Shown here one piece after another: positions 8,305 through 17,531 of a DNA stretch of 64,000 nucleotides. Under the pieces are notes generated by a model. The model saw only the letters and a list, made by a program, of their open reading frames with translations, was not told where the DNA came from and ran no database searches. The position numbers and the translations under genes were made by a program. Within the stretch, counting starts at the first letter, position 1; the number at the start of each line of letters is the position of its first letter. Origin of the DNA: JALYZC01 sp963725645 (lineage in GTDB: Bacteria; Actinomycetota; Thermoleophilia; Solirubrobacterales; Solirubrobacteraceae); NCBI GenBank assembly GCA_963725645.1, contig CAVRZD010000002.1, positions 558,001 through 622,000 on the forward strand. Reading direction: 5' to 3'.

Positions 8305-8550
8305 CTACTCCGCCGTGTGCCCGGTCCAGGCCGTCCCGTCCCAGTAGCGCAGGCGGGTCTGGCGCCACGGGTCGCCGTACCAGCCGGGCGGCGCGGTCGC
8401 GGCGGCCGGGCCGGCCCCCCTGGAGCGGTTCTGGCTGCGCGCGATGAACAGGATGATCGCCCCGATGACCACCGGGATGAACAGGTAACCGATCGCGCGG
8501 CCGATGTCGTAGGCCGTGTCGGCGAGCGGGACGACCGTGGCCTCGAGCAT
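8305..8550 (-). CDS. Single-pass membrane protein with DUF2510 domain
   Basis: An 81-residue protein: one transmembrane helix (about residues 19-37, AIGYLFIPVVIGAIILFIA) followed by a short linker and a C-terminal DUF2510 motif, PPGWYGDPWRQTRLRYWDGTAWTGHT. DUF2510 is a Trp-rich motif common in actinobacterial membrane proteins, of unknown function. Its ATG overlaps the stop of the L,D-transpeptidase gene by one base (TGATG), so it is almost certainly co-translated with it. It is the last gene of the ParA - transpeptidase - DUF2510 unit. A role in the envelope is inferred from the neighbour and the topology. Confidence 0.8.
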   Translation of the reverse strand: MLEATVVPLADTAYDIGRAIGYLFIPVVIGAIILFIARSQNRSRGAGPAAATAPPGWYGDPWRQTRLRYWDGTAWTGHTAE

Positions 8551-9341
8551 CAGTGGACGATCCGGACCTGCGTGCCCAGCGGAACCTGGCGCACGAGCCG
8601 GCGGGCCACGCTCGCGTCGATCCGCATGCAGCCGAGCGACACGGCTTGGCCGACGCTGGAGGGGTCGTTCGTGGAGTGGATCGCGAGCCGGTCCCCGCCG
8701 CCCCAGCCCTGCGGGATCTTGGTCTGGTGCCCGGTCAGCGCCAGCACGCAGCAGGCGTACGGCGAGCCGGGACGGCTGATCAGCAGCTTGTCGGTGACCG
8801 CGAACAGCCCCGCCGGAGTCTCGTGGCCGGGGCGGCCGACGGCCATCTTCGTGCGCGCGACCACGCGCGCGCCGTGGCGCACGACCAGCTGGCGACGCGG
8901 GACGCTCGCCTCGATCGACCAGTCGGTGCGGAACAGGCGACCCGCGCCGGCGCGGATCCAGCCGATGCGGCCGTTGGGCAGCTCGGAGGTCAGCACGCCG
9001 AGCCAGCCGCTGCGCTGCGAGACCACTGCCACGACCTGCGGTGACTTGAACGGCGTCTTCGCGGGCAGCGTGCCGACCGCGCGCCCGCCGGGCGAGGTGC
9101 GCAGCGGGGTGCCGCGCGGGACGAACGCGGTCAGCGTTCCCGGAGCCGCGACCCTCGCGGCAGCGCCGCCGCCGGTGCCGCTGCCGCCGCCGGGGACGCC
9201 GGGCACGCTGCCCTGCGCCACCTTGAAGGGCGATGCCGGCGGCGCGTTGGAGTAGCCCTGGTCGGCGCCCTCGCCGCACCCCGCGAGCAGCGCGCCGGCA
9301 GCCGCGAGGGCGCCGGCCATCCGGGCCGCGCGCGCGATCAT
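8550..9341 (-). CDS. L,D-transpeptidase lipoprotein (YkuD family)
   Basis: A 263-residue exported enzyme. Residues 1-22 are a lipoprotein signal with the lipobox LLAGC (Cys22). A Pro/Gly/Ala-rich linker follows, then an SH3-like segment (about residues 70-130), then the YkuD catalytic domain ending in HSTNDPSSVGQ and SLGCMRID, which matches the family motif HxnDx(n)SxGCxRm with the catalytic cysteine near residue 237. The family makes 3-3 cross-links in peptidoglycan or attaches proteins to it. Its start overlaps the parA-like gene stop by one base and its stop overlaps the DUF2510 start, so three products are made from one tightly coupled unit. Confidence 0.92.
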   Translation of the reverse strand: MIARAARMAGALAAAGALLAGCGEGADQGYSNAPPASPFKVAQGSVPGVPGGGSGTGGGAAARVAAPGTLTAFVPRGTPLRTSPGGRAVGTLPAKTPFKSPQVVAVVSQRSGWLGVLTSELPNGRIGWIRAGAGRLFRTDWSIEASVPRRQLVVRHGARVVARTKMAVGRPGHETPAGLFAVTDKLLISRPGSPYACCVLALTGHQTKIPQGWGGGDRLAIHSTNDPSSVGQAVSLGCMRIDASVARRLVRQVPLGTQVRIVH

Positions 9342-10138
9342 CAGCGCGCCCCGTCCGTGGCGGCGGCGTGCAGCGACGCGACCCGTTCGCGGGCATCGCC
9401 CATTCCCAGGCGCGCGAGCGCCTCGTCGGCCAGTGCGAGGTAGTCGGCGCCCAGGTCGGGCCGGTGATCGAGGATCGAGACCGCGCGCTCGGCGGACTCC
9501 GCGTAGGCGATCGAGGCGCGGATCGTCGTGTCGAACACGCGGTCGCCGAAGTGCTCGGTCAGCGTCTCGTAGGCCTCGCGCGAGTGGATGGTGCGCATGT
9601 CGGCGATGTTGAGCACGACGCCGAGCCAGGCCAGGTCGGGGTTGAGGTTGTCCCGCGCCAGGTCGATCACCTCGATCGCCTGCTCGACGCCCTGCAGCGC
9701 GAAGTACTGCGCCTCGGCGGACAGCAGCGCGTGGTCGGCGGCCACGAGCGCGTTGACCGTCAGCAGCCCGAGCGCCGGCGGGCAGTCGACGAGCACCACG
9801 TCGTAGCCGCGCTGCACGTCGCGCAGCGAGCGGCGCAGCGTCAGCTCGCGCCCCATCTTCCCGGCCAGCGTGAGCTCGGCCTCGGCGAGCTGCAGGTTGG
9901 CCGGGATCACGTCGTCGTGGACCGCCTCGGATGCCTCGGCGCGGCCTGTGAGCACGTCGGCGACCGTCGGATCGGCCTGCGGATCGACGTCGAAGTAGTC
10001 GGACAGGTTGCCCTGCGGATCGAGGTCGACCGCCAGCGTGTCCAGCCCCGCGCGGCGGAAGATGTCGGTGAGCGTCCGGACCGCCGTCGTCTTGCCGGTG
10101 CCGCCCTTCTGGGAGAGGACCGCGATCGTCTCTGCCAT
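9341..10138 (-). CDS. ParA/MinD-type ATPase
   Basis: A 265-residue deviant-Walker ATPase. The P-loop is KGGTGKTTAVRTL (near residues 11-23) with the signature lysine, Walker A' DLDPQGNLSDYF and the Walker B-like VVLVDCPPALG follow, as in chromosomal and plasmid ParA. No parB or parS is visible nearby, so this is an orphan ParA rather than the main segregation system. Orphan relatives position protein cargo in the cell. Translational coupling to an L,D-transpeptidase lipoprotein suggests a link to wall synthesis, but that is inference. The gene starts 8 nt after a TATAGT -10, so the message is probably leaderless. Confidence 0.9.
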   Translation of the reverse strand: MAETIAVLSQKGGTGKTTAVRTLTDIFRRAGLDTLAVDLDPQGNLSDYFDVDPQADPTVADVLTGRAEASEAVHDDVIPANLQLAEAELTLAGKMGRELTLRRSLRDVQRGYDVVLVDCPPALGLLTVNALVAADHALLSAEAQYFALQGVEQAIEVIDLARDNLNPDLAWLGVVLNIADMRTIHSREAYETLTEHFGDRVFDTTIRASIAYAESAERAVSILDHRPDLGADYLALADEALARLGMGDARERVASLHAAATDGAR

Positions 10139-10146
10139 CCGACGCG

Positions 10147-10152
10147 ACTATA
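10147..10152 (-). promoter_or_regulatory. -10 element (TATAGT) for the parA-like gene, leaderless spacing
   Basis: TATAGT reads 10152 to 10147 on the minus strand, 8 nt before the ATG at 10138. It is the closest match to TATAAT among the leaderless promoters in the window and lies between the FHA gene and parA. Confidence 0.6.
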
Positions 10153-10182
10153 GACGGACGACGCGGCCGCGGTGGCGGCCGT

Positions 10183-10770
10183 TCAACCCGTGACGGTCTC
10201 GGCGCCGGAGGGCGTGTGGGCGCTCACGCCGGCGGGCGCGGGCGAGGTGTCGATGAAGCGCAGCGAGTGACGGCCGACGAGGATCTCGTCGCCGTCCTGG
10301 AGCGCGTGCCACTCGACCCGCTGGCCGTTGACGAACACGCCGTTGAGGCTGCGGTCGTCGAGCACGCGGACGCCGTCGGCCTGGCGCACAACCAGCGCAT
10401 GGCGGCGCGACACGGTGGGGTCGTCGAAGCGCAGGTCGGCGGCCAGCGAGCGCCCAATGCGCGTCCACTCGCGCGTCAACGCGACGATCACCACGCGGTC
10501 GCCGGTGTCGTGGGCGAGGTACTGGCCGGGCTCGGAGACCAGGTCCGTGCGCGCCTGGGCCAGCCAGTCGGGCCGATCGTCCTCGGCCTCGTGCGGCTGC
10601 TCCCCGGCGAACCCGGGGGCCGAGAACAGCGACGCCCGCACGAACTCCTGGCCGCCGCAGCCGGGGCATTCCGGCAGCGTGTCCTCTGCTGCGAGGGAGA
10701 CGACGTAGTCGCAGTTCTGGCACTGGAACGAGCCGATGCCGGCCAGCGTGCCCGAATGGAATGGCTCCAC
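10183..10770 (-). CDS. Zinc-ribbon and FHA-domain protein
   Basis: A 195-residue cytoplasmic protein. The N-terminus has two CxxC knuckles (Cys17/20 and Cys35/38), a rubredoxin-like zinc ribbon. Residues ~95-180 form an FHA domain with RIGRSLAADLRFDDPTVSRRH and DRSLNGVFVNG, the phosphothreonine-binding loops. FHA domains bind Thr-phosphorylated partners, so the protein is probably read out by a Ser/Thr kinase, none of which is in the window. The GTG at 10770 is preceded by AGAGGAG at good spacing; the frame extends upstream but only through non-homologous sequence. It lies 44 bp upstream of the parA-like gene in the same direction and may be the first gene of that cluster. Confidence 0.88.
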   Translation of the reverse strand: MEPFHSGTLAGIGSFQCQNCDYVVSLAAEDTLPECPGCGGQEFVRASLFSAPGFAGEQPHEAEDDRPDWLAQARTDLVSEPGQYLAHDTGDRVVIVALTREWTRIGRSLAADLRFDDPTVSRRHALVVRQADGVRVLDDRSLNGVFVNGQRVEWHALQDGDEILVGRHSLRFIDTSPAPAGVSAHTPSGAETVTG

Positions 10771-10877
10771 TTGCTCCTCTCTCCGTGGGCGGGGGGGTCC
10801 ACCGCCACGGCTAGGGAGTCTACCCGGAGGGTCAATCTCGAACCCGCCTGAAAGGTTGCGTTCTCGGCCCATTTGGG

Positions 10878-10905
10878 AGGGTTCGCAGCGGGTGTGACGA
10901 ACCCT
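10878..10905. promoter_or_regulatory. Perfect 8-bp dyad between divergent genes
   Basis: AGGGTTCG (10878-10885) and CGAACCCT (10898-10905) form a perfect inverted repeat with a 12-bp spacer, ending 5 nt before the GTG of the small zinc protein. The 140-bp divergent space to the FHA gene holds nothing else obvious. It looks like a dimeric repressor operator. Confidence 0.45.
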
Positions 10906-10910
10906 TTGGC

Positions 10911-11165
10911 GTGCCCCTCTTCGGCGATCCCGACTCGCTCGAGCGCGAGCTGCGGCGAGCCGCGCTGCACCGCCTCGACGCGGGCGAGTGCCGCTGCCTC
11001 GACTGCCGGCGCACGCCGCTGCCGGGAGAGAACATCCACGTGTACGAGGACGGCCGCATCGTGTGCGAGCTGTGCCGCCCGCACCGCCGGGAGGAGCCGA
11101 TCCGCTGCGAGCGCGTGCACGGTCTCGAGCGGGGTCTGGCGGTGCGCGCCGTCCGCGCCGCCTGA
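10911..11165 (+). CDS. Small zinc-finger-like protein, unknown function
   Basis: An 84-residue protein with no family I recognise. It contains two CxxC pairs, Cys29/32 (CRCLDCRR) and Cys52/55 (VCELCRPH), spaced as in a treble-clef or zinc-ribbon knuckle, with an extra Cys27 and a basic tail. The GTG at 10911 is the only start in frame that keeps the whole domain. No Shine-Dalgarno sequence precedes it, but a strong dyad does. It is divergent from the FHA/zinc-ribbon gene and 46 bases upstream of the SRPBCC gene. The reading frame shows coding-like third-position GC. A DNA- or protein-binding role is only a guess. Confidence 0.6.
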   Translation: MPLFGDPDSLERELRRAALHRLDAGECRCLDCRRTPLPGENIHVYEDGRIVCELCRPHRREEPIRCERVHGLERGLAVRAVRAA

Positions 11166-11196
11166 GCGCCGTTCCGAACCCTCGCCGCCGCCGCAA

Positions 11197-11202
11197 TAGA
11201 CT
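11197..11202 (+). promoter_or_regulatory. -10 element (TAGACT) for the SRPBCC gene, leaderless spacing
   Basis: TAGACT ends 9 nt before the GTG at 11212. Confidence 0.5.
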
Positions 11203-11211
11203 CTTCGCGCC

Positions 11212-11706
11212 GTGGATCCCACGACCGTCAGCGTCACCGTCGCGCGACCGCGCGAGGAGGTGTTCGAGTACCTCGCGGACATCGCCAACCACGCCGAATT
11301 CACGGACCACTTCCTCGTCGATTGGCATCTTCTTCGTGAGGATTCCTACGGTCAGGGCGCCGGCGCGCGTTTCCGCATCAAGATCCCGCTCAACCGCTTC
11401 GACTGGGCCGACGTGACGTTCAGCGAGGTCGAGGCGCCCTATCGGATCGTCGAGCGCGGGCGCATGGGGAAGTACAACCGGATCCGCACGCTCGGCGAGT
11501 ACCGCCTCACGCCGCTGGCCGCGGAGCTGACGCGGGTCGAGTACACGATCGAGTCCCTGCCCGGCAATCTCGCCGACCGGCTCATGGAGTCCTTCGGGGC
11601 CCGCTCGTGGCTGCGCCGCAAGAACCGCAAGGCGCTCCGGCGCCTGCGCGCGATCCTCGAGGAGGACCGGCTGCGGGGCAAGCGCCCGACGCTTGCGGGC
11701 GGGTAG
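11212..11706 (+). CDS. SRPBCC (polyketide cyclase/START-like) protein
   Basis: A 164-residue protein of the helix-grip SRPBCC superfamily, which forms a deep hydrophobic ligand cavity. The start VSVTVARPREEVFEYLADIANHAEF matches the N-terminal strand and first helices of this fold. The aromatic strand segment FRIKIPLNRFDWADVTF, the central YRIVERGRMGKYNRIRT and the long basic C-terminal helix (about residues 130-160, RSWLRRKNRKALRRLRAIL) complete it. The ligand is unknown; many actinobacterial members are annotated only as polyketide cyclase/dehydrase-like. It is immediately followed by a lipoprotein gene whose -10 overlaps this gene's stop codon. Confidence 0.82.
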   Translation: MDPTTVSVTVARPREEVFEYLADIANHAEFTDHFLVDWHLLREDSYGQGAGARFRIKIPLNRFDWADVTFSEVEAPYRIVERGRMGKYNRIRTLGEYRLTPLAAELTRVEYTIESLPGNLADRLMESFGARSWLRRKNRKALRRLRAILEEDRLRGKRPTLAGG

Positions 11707-11709
11707 GAT
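11704..11709 (+). promoter_or_regulatory. -10 element (TAGGAT) for the lipoprotein gene
   Basis: TAGGAT starts on the stop codon of the SRPBCC gene and ends 11 nt before the GTG at 11721. Confidence 0.4.
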
Positions 11710-11720
11710 CCGCCCCTGCC

Positions 11721-12284
11721 GTGAGACCGCGCCCGCGCCATATCGCCGCCGCGATCGCCGTCGTGGCCCTCGCCCTTCCGCTGGGGGCGTGCGGCAACAA
11801 GGAGAAGACCACGACCTTCGGCCTGACCGAGGGCACCTACCTCGACGTGGGCCCGATGGCCTACCAGCTCCAGATCTCCCGGATCCTCAACCCGCAGGAC
11901 GTCGAGGACCGCAACTACATGCAGGGCGTCCAGACCAGCACCGCGGCCGACGAGGTCTTCTTCGCCGTCTTCATCCGCGGCCAGAACACGAGCGGCCAGA
12001 CCCAGCGCGCTGCCGACGACTTCGAGATCACGGACACACTCGGCAATCGCTTCCGGCCCGTGGCGGTGGCCAAGACCAACCCGTTCGTCTACAAGGCGCG
12101 CCCGGTCGCCCACGGCCAGGTGATCCCGTCGGGGTCCAGCGCGGCCGGCAGCGGGGTCGTCCAGCAGGGTTCGATGCTGCTGTTCAAGATCAAGCTCTCC
12201 TCGCTCTCGAACCGCCCGCTCGAGTTCCACATCAAGAGTCCCACGGTTCCTCAAAAGGAGGGCACCGTCGAGCTCGACGTGTAG
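11721..12284 (+). CDS. Lipoprotein, unknown function
   Basis: A 187-residue lipoprotein. The signal peptide runs to the lipobox LGAC (Cys24, in ALALPLGACGNKEKTT), so the mature protein is anchored to the outer face of the membrane. The rest looks like a beta-sandwich: VFFAVFIRGQNTSGQ, FEITDTLGNRFRPVAV and a late strand LEFHIKSP resemble the DUF4352/Ig-like extracellular domains of actinobacterial lipoproteins. That match is weak and from memory. The GTG at 11721 is chosen because it gives a canonical signal peptide; longer versions in frame would be unexportable. The gene converges on the PBP gene with an 8-bp gap. Confidence 0.8.
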   Translation: MRPRPRHIAAAIAVVALALPLGACGNKEKTTTFGLTEGTYLDVGPMAYQLQISRILNPQDVEDRNYMQGVQTSTAADEVFFAVFIRGQNTSGQTQRAADDFEITDTLGNRFRPVAVAKTNPFVYKARPVAHGQVIPSGSSAAGSGVVQQGSMLLFKIKLSSLSNRPLEFHIKSPTVPQKEGTVELDV

Positions 12285-12292
12285 CCCGCCGC

Positions 12293-13978
12293 CTACCTCA
12301 CGCGCTGCAGTGCCGTCTGCAGCACCTCGGCGGCGACCGGAGCCGCGAAGTCCCCTCCGGCTCCCGCCTTCACCACCAGCACTCCGACCGCCACCCGCGG
12401 GTTGCTCGCCGGGGCGAAGGCCGTGAACCAGGCGTCGCTGTTGTTGGGGTCCTCGTTGGCGCCGGGCGGGCCGCCCAGCTCGGCGGTCCCAGTCTTGCCG
12501 GCCACGGTGACGCCGGGCACCGCCCCCTTCACCCCGGTCCCCGACCGCACGACCTCGATCATCAGGCCGCGGATCGTGCGCGCGACGCGGCGGCTCGTCA
12601 CTCTCGTCACACGCGGGAACTGACCGCGCAGCAGGGTCGGGTGGGCGCGGACGCCGTTGTTGCCGATCGTGGCGCCGACCGAGGCCATCTGCAGCGCGGT
12701 GGCGAGCACCTTGCCCTGGCCGATCGCGCTCGAGCCGACCGCGAGGTCGTCGCCGATCTGATCGCCCGGCGGGATCGTGCTCATCGCCGCGCCGGGGATC
12801 GAGGGCTGCTCGTTCCAGCCGTACTTCTCGGCGGTCGCCACCAGCCGCTTCGGGCCGACCTTCACGCCCAGCGGCGCGAACACCGAGTTACACGACTCCG
12901 CGAACGAGTTGACGAAGCTGCCCCCGCACGACTCGCCGCTCGCGTTCGACAGCGGCACGCCGGAGAGCAGCGCGGCGGTCTCCACGGGGAACTGATCGGT
13001 CAGCTTGACCTTCCGGTCCTCCAGCGCGGCGGTCGTCGTGATGATCTTGAACGTGGACCCGGGGGGCTGGAGGCCGTCGAGCGCGATGCCCGACAGCGCG
13101 AGCACCTGCCCGGTCTGCGGCTTGATCACCGCGACCGCCCCCAGGCGACCGCCGAGCGCGGTGGTGGCGGCGTCCTCGATCTTCGGGTCGATGGTGGTCG
13201 GGACGTCCTTGGCCGGCCGCGGCCGGGAGCGCGCGAGCACGCGCGTACCGGCCAGCAGCCGCCCGCCGGGCGTACCGGCGAGCTGACCCTCGAGCGCCTG
13301 CTCGAGTCCGGAGGTGCCGACCTGCGCGCCGTCGGGGTAACCGAGTGCGCGGTAGTACGCCTGGTTCGCGGGGGACACGGGCCCGAGGCTGCCGACGAGA
13401 TCGGAGGAGGTGCCGCCGGCTGAGACCCGGTCCGGACCCTTCGCCAGCGCCTGGCCGTTGCCGGCCAGGATCGCCGCGCGGTCCGGCAGCTCCGTCTCGC
13501 GCGTCAGCGTCTCGCCCGACGCCACGCCGGGGAACGTCAGCGCGGGGCTCCACTTCACGTGTCCGCCCTCGAACGGCAGCTGCAGCTTGGCGTTGAAGGT
13601 GCCGAACGCCCCCGTGCGCGCGGTCACGGGCACCGACACCGTGCTGCCGCCGGGATTGCCGGCCTTGGCGAAGCGCAGCGAGCGCACCGTCGCCGTGGCC
13701 GCCGCTGTCCGGTACGCGGCCTGGAAGCTGTCGAAGGAGACCCGCTGGCGCGAAGCGTCCGAGAGCTGGTCGTACATGGCCCGGTAGTCGCCCTTCTGCC
13801 AGGCCCGCACGTAGCGGTCGGCCGCCTTGCGCTCGGGAGCGACGTATCCGGCGCCCGTGACGATGCCGAAGACGAACGCGACGAAGGCGAGCCCCGCGAG
13901 TGGCACCAGGCGATGCGTGAGGCGGCGACGCCGGGCGTCGGGCACCGGCGAGCGAGCCCTTGTCCGCTGCGTGGACAC
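12293..13978 (-). CDS. Class B penicillin-binding protein with NTF2-like (MecA_N) domain
   Basis: A 561-residue peptidoglycan transpeptidase. Residues ~23-45 are a signal anchor. Residues ~50-160 resemble the NTF2-like MecA_N domain (DRYVRAWQKGDYRAMYDQLS). The dimerisation region follows. The transpeptidase domain has the SxxK nucleophile in PPGSTFKIIT (near residue 309), SxN as SCN in FAESCNSVF (near 362) and KTG in VAGKTGTAEL (near 493). All three catalytic motifs are intact. Actinobacterial relatives are PbpA/PBP2-type enzymes acting in septal or lateral wall synthesis. The GTG at 13978 lies 6 nt after a TAGATT -10, suggesting a leaderless message. It is divergent from marP, and both act on the cell envelope. 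Confidence 0.92.
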   Translation of the reverse strand: MSTQRTRARSPVPDARRRRLTHRLVPLAGLAFVAFVFGIVTGAGYVAPERKAADRYVRAWQKGDYRAMYDQLSDASRQRVSFDSFQAAYRTAAATATVRSLRFAKAGNPGGSTVSVPVTARTGAFGTFNAKLQLPFEGGHVKWSPALTFPGVASGETLTRETELPDRAAILAGNGQALAKGPDRVSAGGTSSDLVGSLGPVSPANQAYYRALGYPDGAQVGTSGLEQALEGQLAGTPGGRLLAGTRVLARSRPRPAKDVPTTIDPKIEDAATTALGGRLGAVAVIKPQTGQVLALSGIALDGLQPPGSTFKIITTTAALEDRKVKLTDQFPVETAALLSGVPLSNASGESCGGSFVNSFAESCNSVFAPLGVKVGPKRLVATAEKYGWNEQPSIPGAAMSTIPPGDQIGDDLAVGSSAIGQGKVLATALQMASVGATIGNNGVRAHPTLLRGQFPRVTRVTSRRVARTIRGLMIEVVRSGTGVKGAVPGVTVAGKTGTAELGGPPGANEDPNNSDAWFTAFAPASNPRVAVGVLVVKAGAGGDFAAPVAAEVLQTALQRVR

Positions 13979-13984
13979 CGGAGA

Positions 13985-13990
13985 AATCTA
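13985..13990 (-). promoter_or_regulatory. -10 element (TAGATT) for the PBP gene, leaderless spacing
   Basis: TAGATT reads 13990 to 13985, 6 nt before the GTG at 13978. It is back to back with the marP promoter. Confidence 0.5.
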
Positions 13991-14015
13991 AACCGTGCCG
14001 CCTACGGACGGGCCG

Positions 14016-14021
14016 TAGGCT
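14016..14021 (+). promoter_or_regulatory. -10 element (TAGGCT) for marP, leaderless spacing
   Basis: TAGGCT ends 8 nt before the GTG at 14030. Confidence 0.5.
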
Positions 14022-14029
14022 GGGGCGCC

Positions 14030-15178
14030 GTGACCACCCTCGACTGGATCATCCTCCTGTTCGTCTCGGTTCTCGCCGTGTACGGCTACGCGCGGGGCTT
14101 CGTCGTCGGGTTCCTCTCGCTCGCGGGCTTTGCCGCGGGCGCGTTCATCGGCACGCGCCTCGCCCCTCTGCTCCTGTCGCAGGGCTCGAAGTCGCCGTAC
14201 GCGCCGCTGTTCGGTCTCGCGGGCGCCCTGCTCCTGGGCGGCCTGCTCGCGTCGGGGCTGGAGTTCCTCGGGGTGGAGCTGCGCCGGCGCATACGCATCC
14301 CGGGGTTCGGCGTGCTCGATGGGCTGCTCGGCGCCGTGCTGAGTGCGTGCATCGGGTTCGGGATCGCCTGGATCCTGGGCGCGGTGGCGCTGCAGACTCC
14401 CGGCGCTTCGCAGCTGCGCGACGACATCCAGCGCTCGGTGGTCCTCCAGCGCCTCAACCAGCTGCTCCCTCCGTCGGGCCCGATCCTCAACGCGCTCGCA
14501 CGCGTCGACCCGTTCCCGGCGATCAACGGCCCGCGCGCCGACGTCCCCCCGCCGACGGGCGCGATCCTGCGCGACCCCGACGTGCGCGCCGCGTCGGCCT
14601 CGGTGGTGCGCATCCTCGGCACCGCCTGCGGGCTGGGCATCGAGGGCTCGGGCTGGGTGGCGGGCTCCGGCGTGGTCGTGACCAACGCACACGTCGTCGC
14701 GGGCGAGGACGACACGATCGTGCAGGAGCACGGCGACGGTCCTCGCCTGACCGCTCGGGCGATCCACTTCGACCCCCGCAACGACATCGCCGTCCTGCGC
14801 GTGGACGGCCTCGACGCGCCCGCGCTTCCGCTTGCCGCGAACGTCCGTCCCGGCACCGCGGCGGCGATCCTCGGCTTCCCCGAGAACGGCCCCTTCGACT
14901 CGCGCGCGGGGCGCGTCGGCGAGACCCAGGAGACGATCACCGACGACGCCTACGGCCGCGGGCCGGTGCGGCGCCTGATCACCTCGCTGCGCGGACTCGT
15001 GCGCGAGGGCAACTCCGGCGGCCCGGTCGTGGATGCCGGCGGCCGGGTCCTCACGACCGTCTTCGCCGCCACGGTGGGCGGCGCCGCGCGGGGCGGGTAC
15101 GGCGTCCCGGACTCGGTCGTGCGCAACGCGCTGGCCGAGGCCCGCGGGACCGTCTCGACCGGGCCCTGCGCCCGCTGA
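14030..15178 (+). CDS. marP: MarP-type membrane serine protease (CvpA domain + trypsin-like domain)
   Basis: A 382-residue membrane protease. The N-terminal ~165 residues carry four hydrophobic segments of the CvpA (colicin V production-like) domain, including YGYARGFVVGFLSLAGFAAG. The periplasmic chymotrypsin-like domain has His in VVTNAHVVAG (near residue 220), Asp in DPRNDIAVLRV and Ser in REGNSGGPVVD (near residue 330), so the triad is complete. Two cysteines (CGLGI and the C-terminal GPCAR) could form the redox-sensitive disulfide known in Mycobacterium tuberculosis MarP, which is needed for acid and oxidative stress survival. The GTG at 14030 follows a leaderless -10. Length and domain order match MarP closely. 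Confidence 0.92.
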   Translation: MTTLDWIILLFVSVLAVYGYARGFVVGFLSLAGFAAGAFIGTRLAPLLLSQGSKSPYAPLFGLAGALLLGGLLASGLEFLGVELRRRIRIPGFGVLDGLLGAVLSACIGFGIAWILGAVALQTPGASQLRDDIQRSVVLQRLNQLLPPSGPILNALARVDPFPAINGPRADVPPPTGAILRDPDVRAASASVVRILGTACGLGIEGSGWVAGSGVVVTNAHVVAGEDDTIVQEHGDGPRLTARAIHFDPRNDIAVLRVDGLDAPALPLAANVRPGTAAAILGFPENGPFDSRAGRVGETQETITDDAYGRGPVRRLITSLRGLVREGNSGGPVVDAGGRVLTTVFAATVGGAARGGYGVPDSVVRNALAEARGTVSTGPCAR

Positions 15179-15203
15179 TCGCCCCGACGGGGGACGTCGG
15201 CGC

Positions 15204-15209
15204 TACCCT
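15204..15209 (+). promoter_or_regulatory. -10 element (TACCCT) for topB, leaderless spacing
   Basis: TACCCT ends 8 nt before the ATG at 15218. Confidence 0.45.
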
Positions 15210-15217
15210 CACCGCCG

Positions 15218-17479
<2,262 letters not shown>

Positions 17480-17503
17480 ACCGGGTTTCGCTCCGTCAGG
17501 CCG

Positions 17504-17522
17504 TCGTCGCGCTGCGCGACGA
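17504..17522 (+). terminator. Possible hairpin between topB and addB
   Basis: An 8-bp perfect stem (17504-17511 with 17515-17522, TCGTCGCG/CGCGACGA) closes a 3-nt loop, 25 bases after the topB stop and 9 bases before the addB start. There is no T-tract, so it may be an inefficient terminator or simply a structured space. Confidence 0.35.
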
Positions 17523-17531
17523 TAGCCGGGC

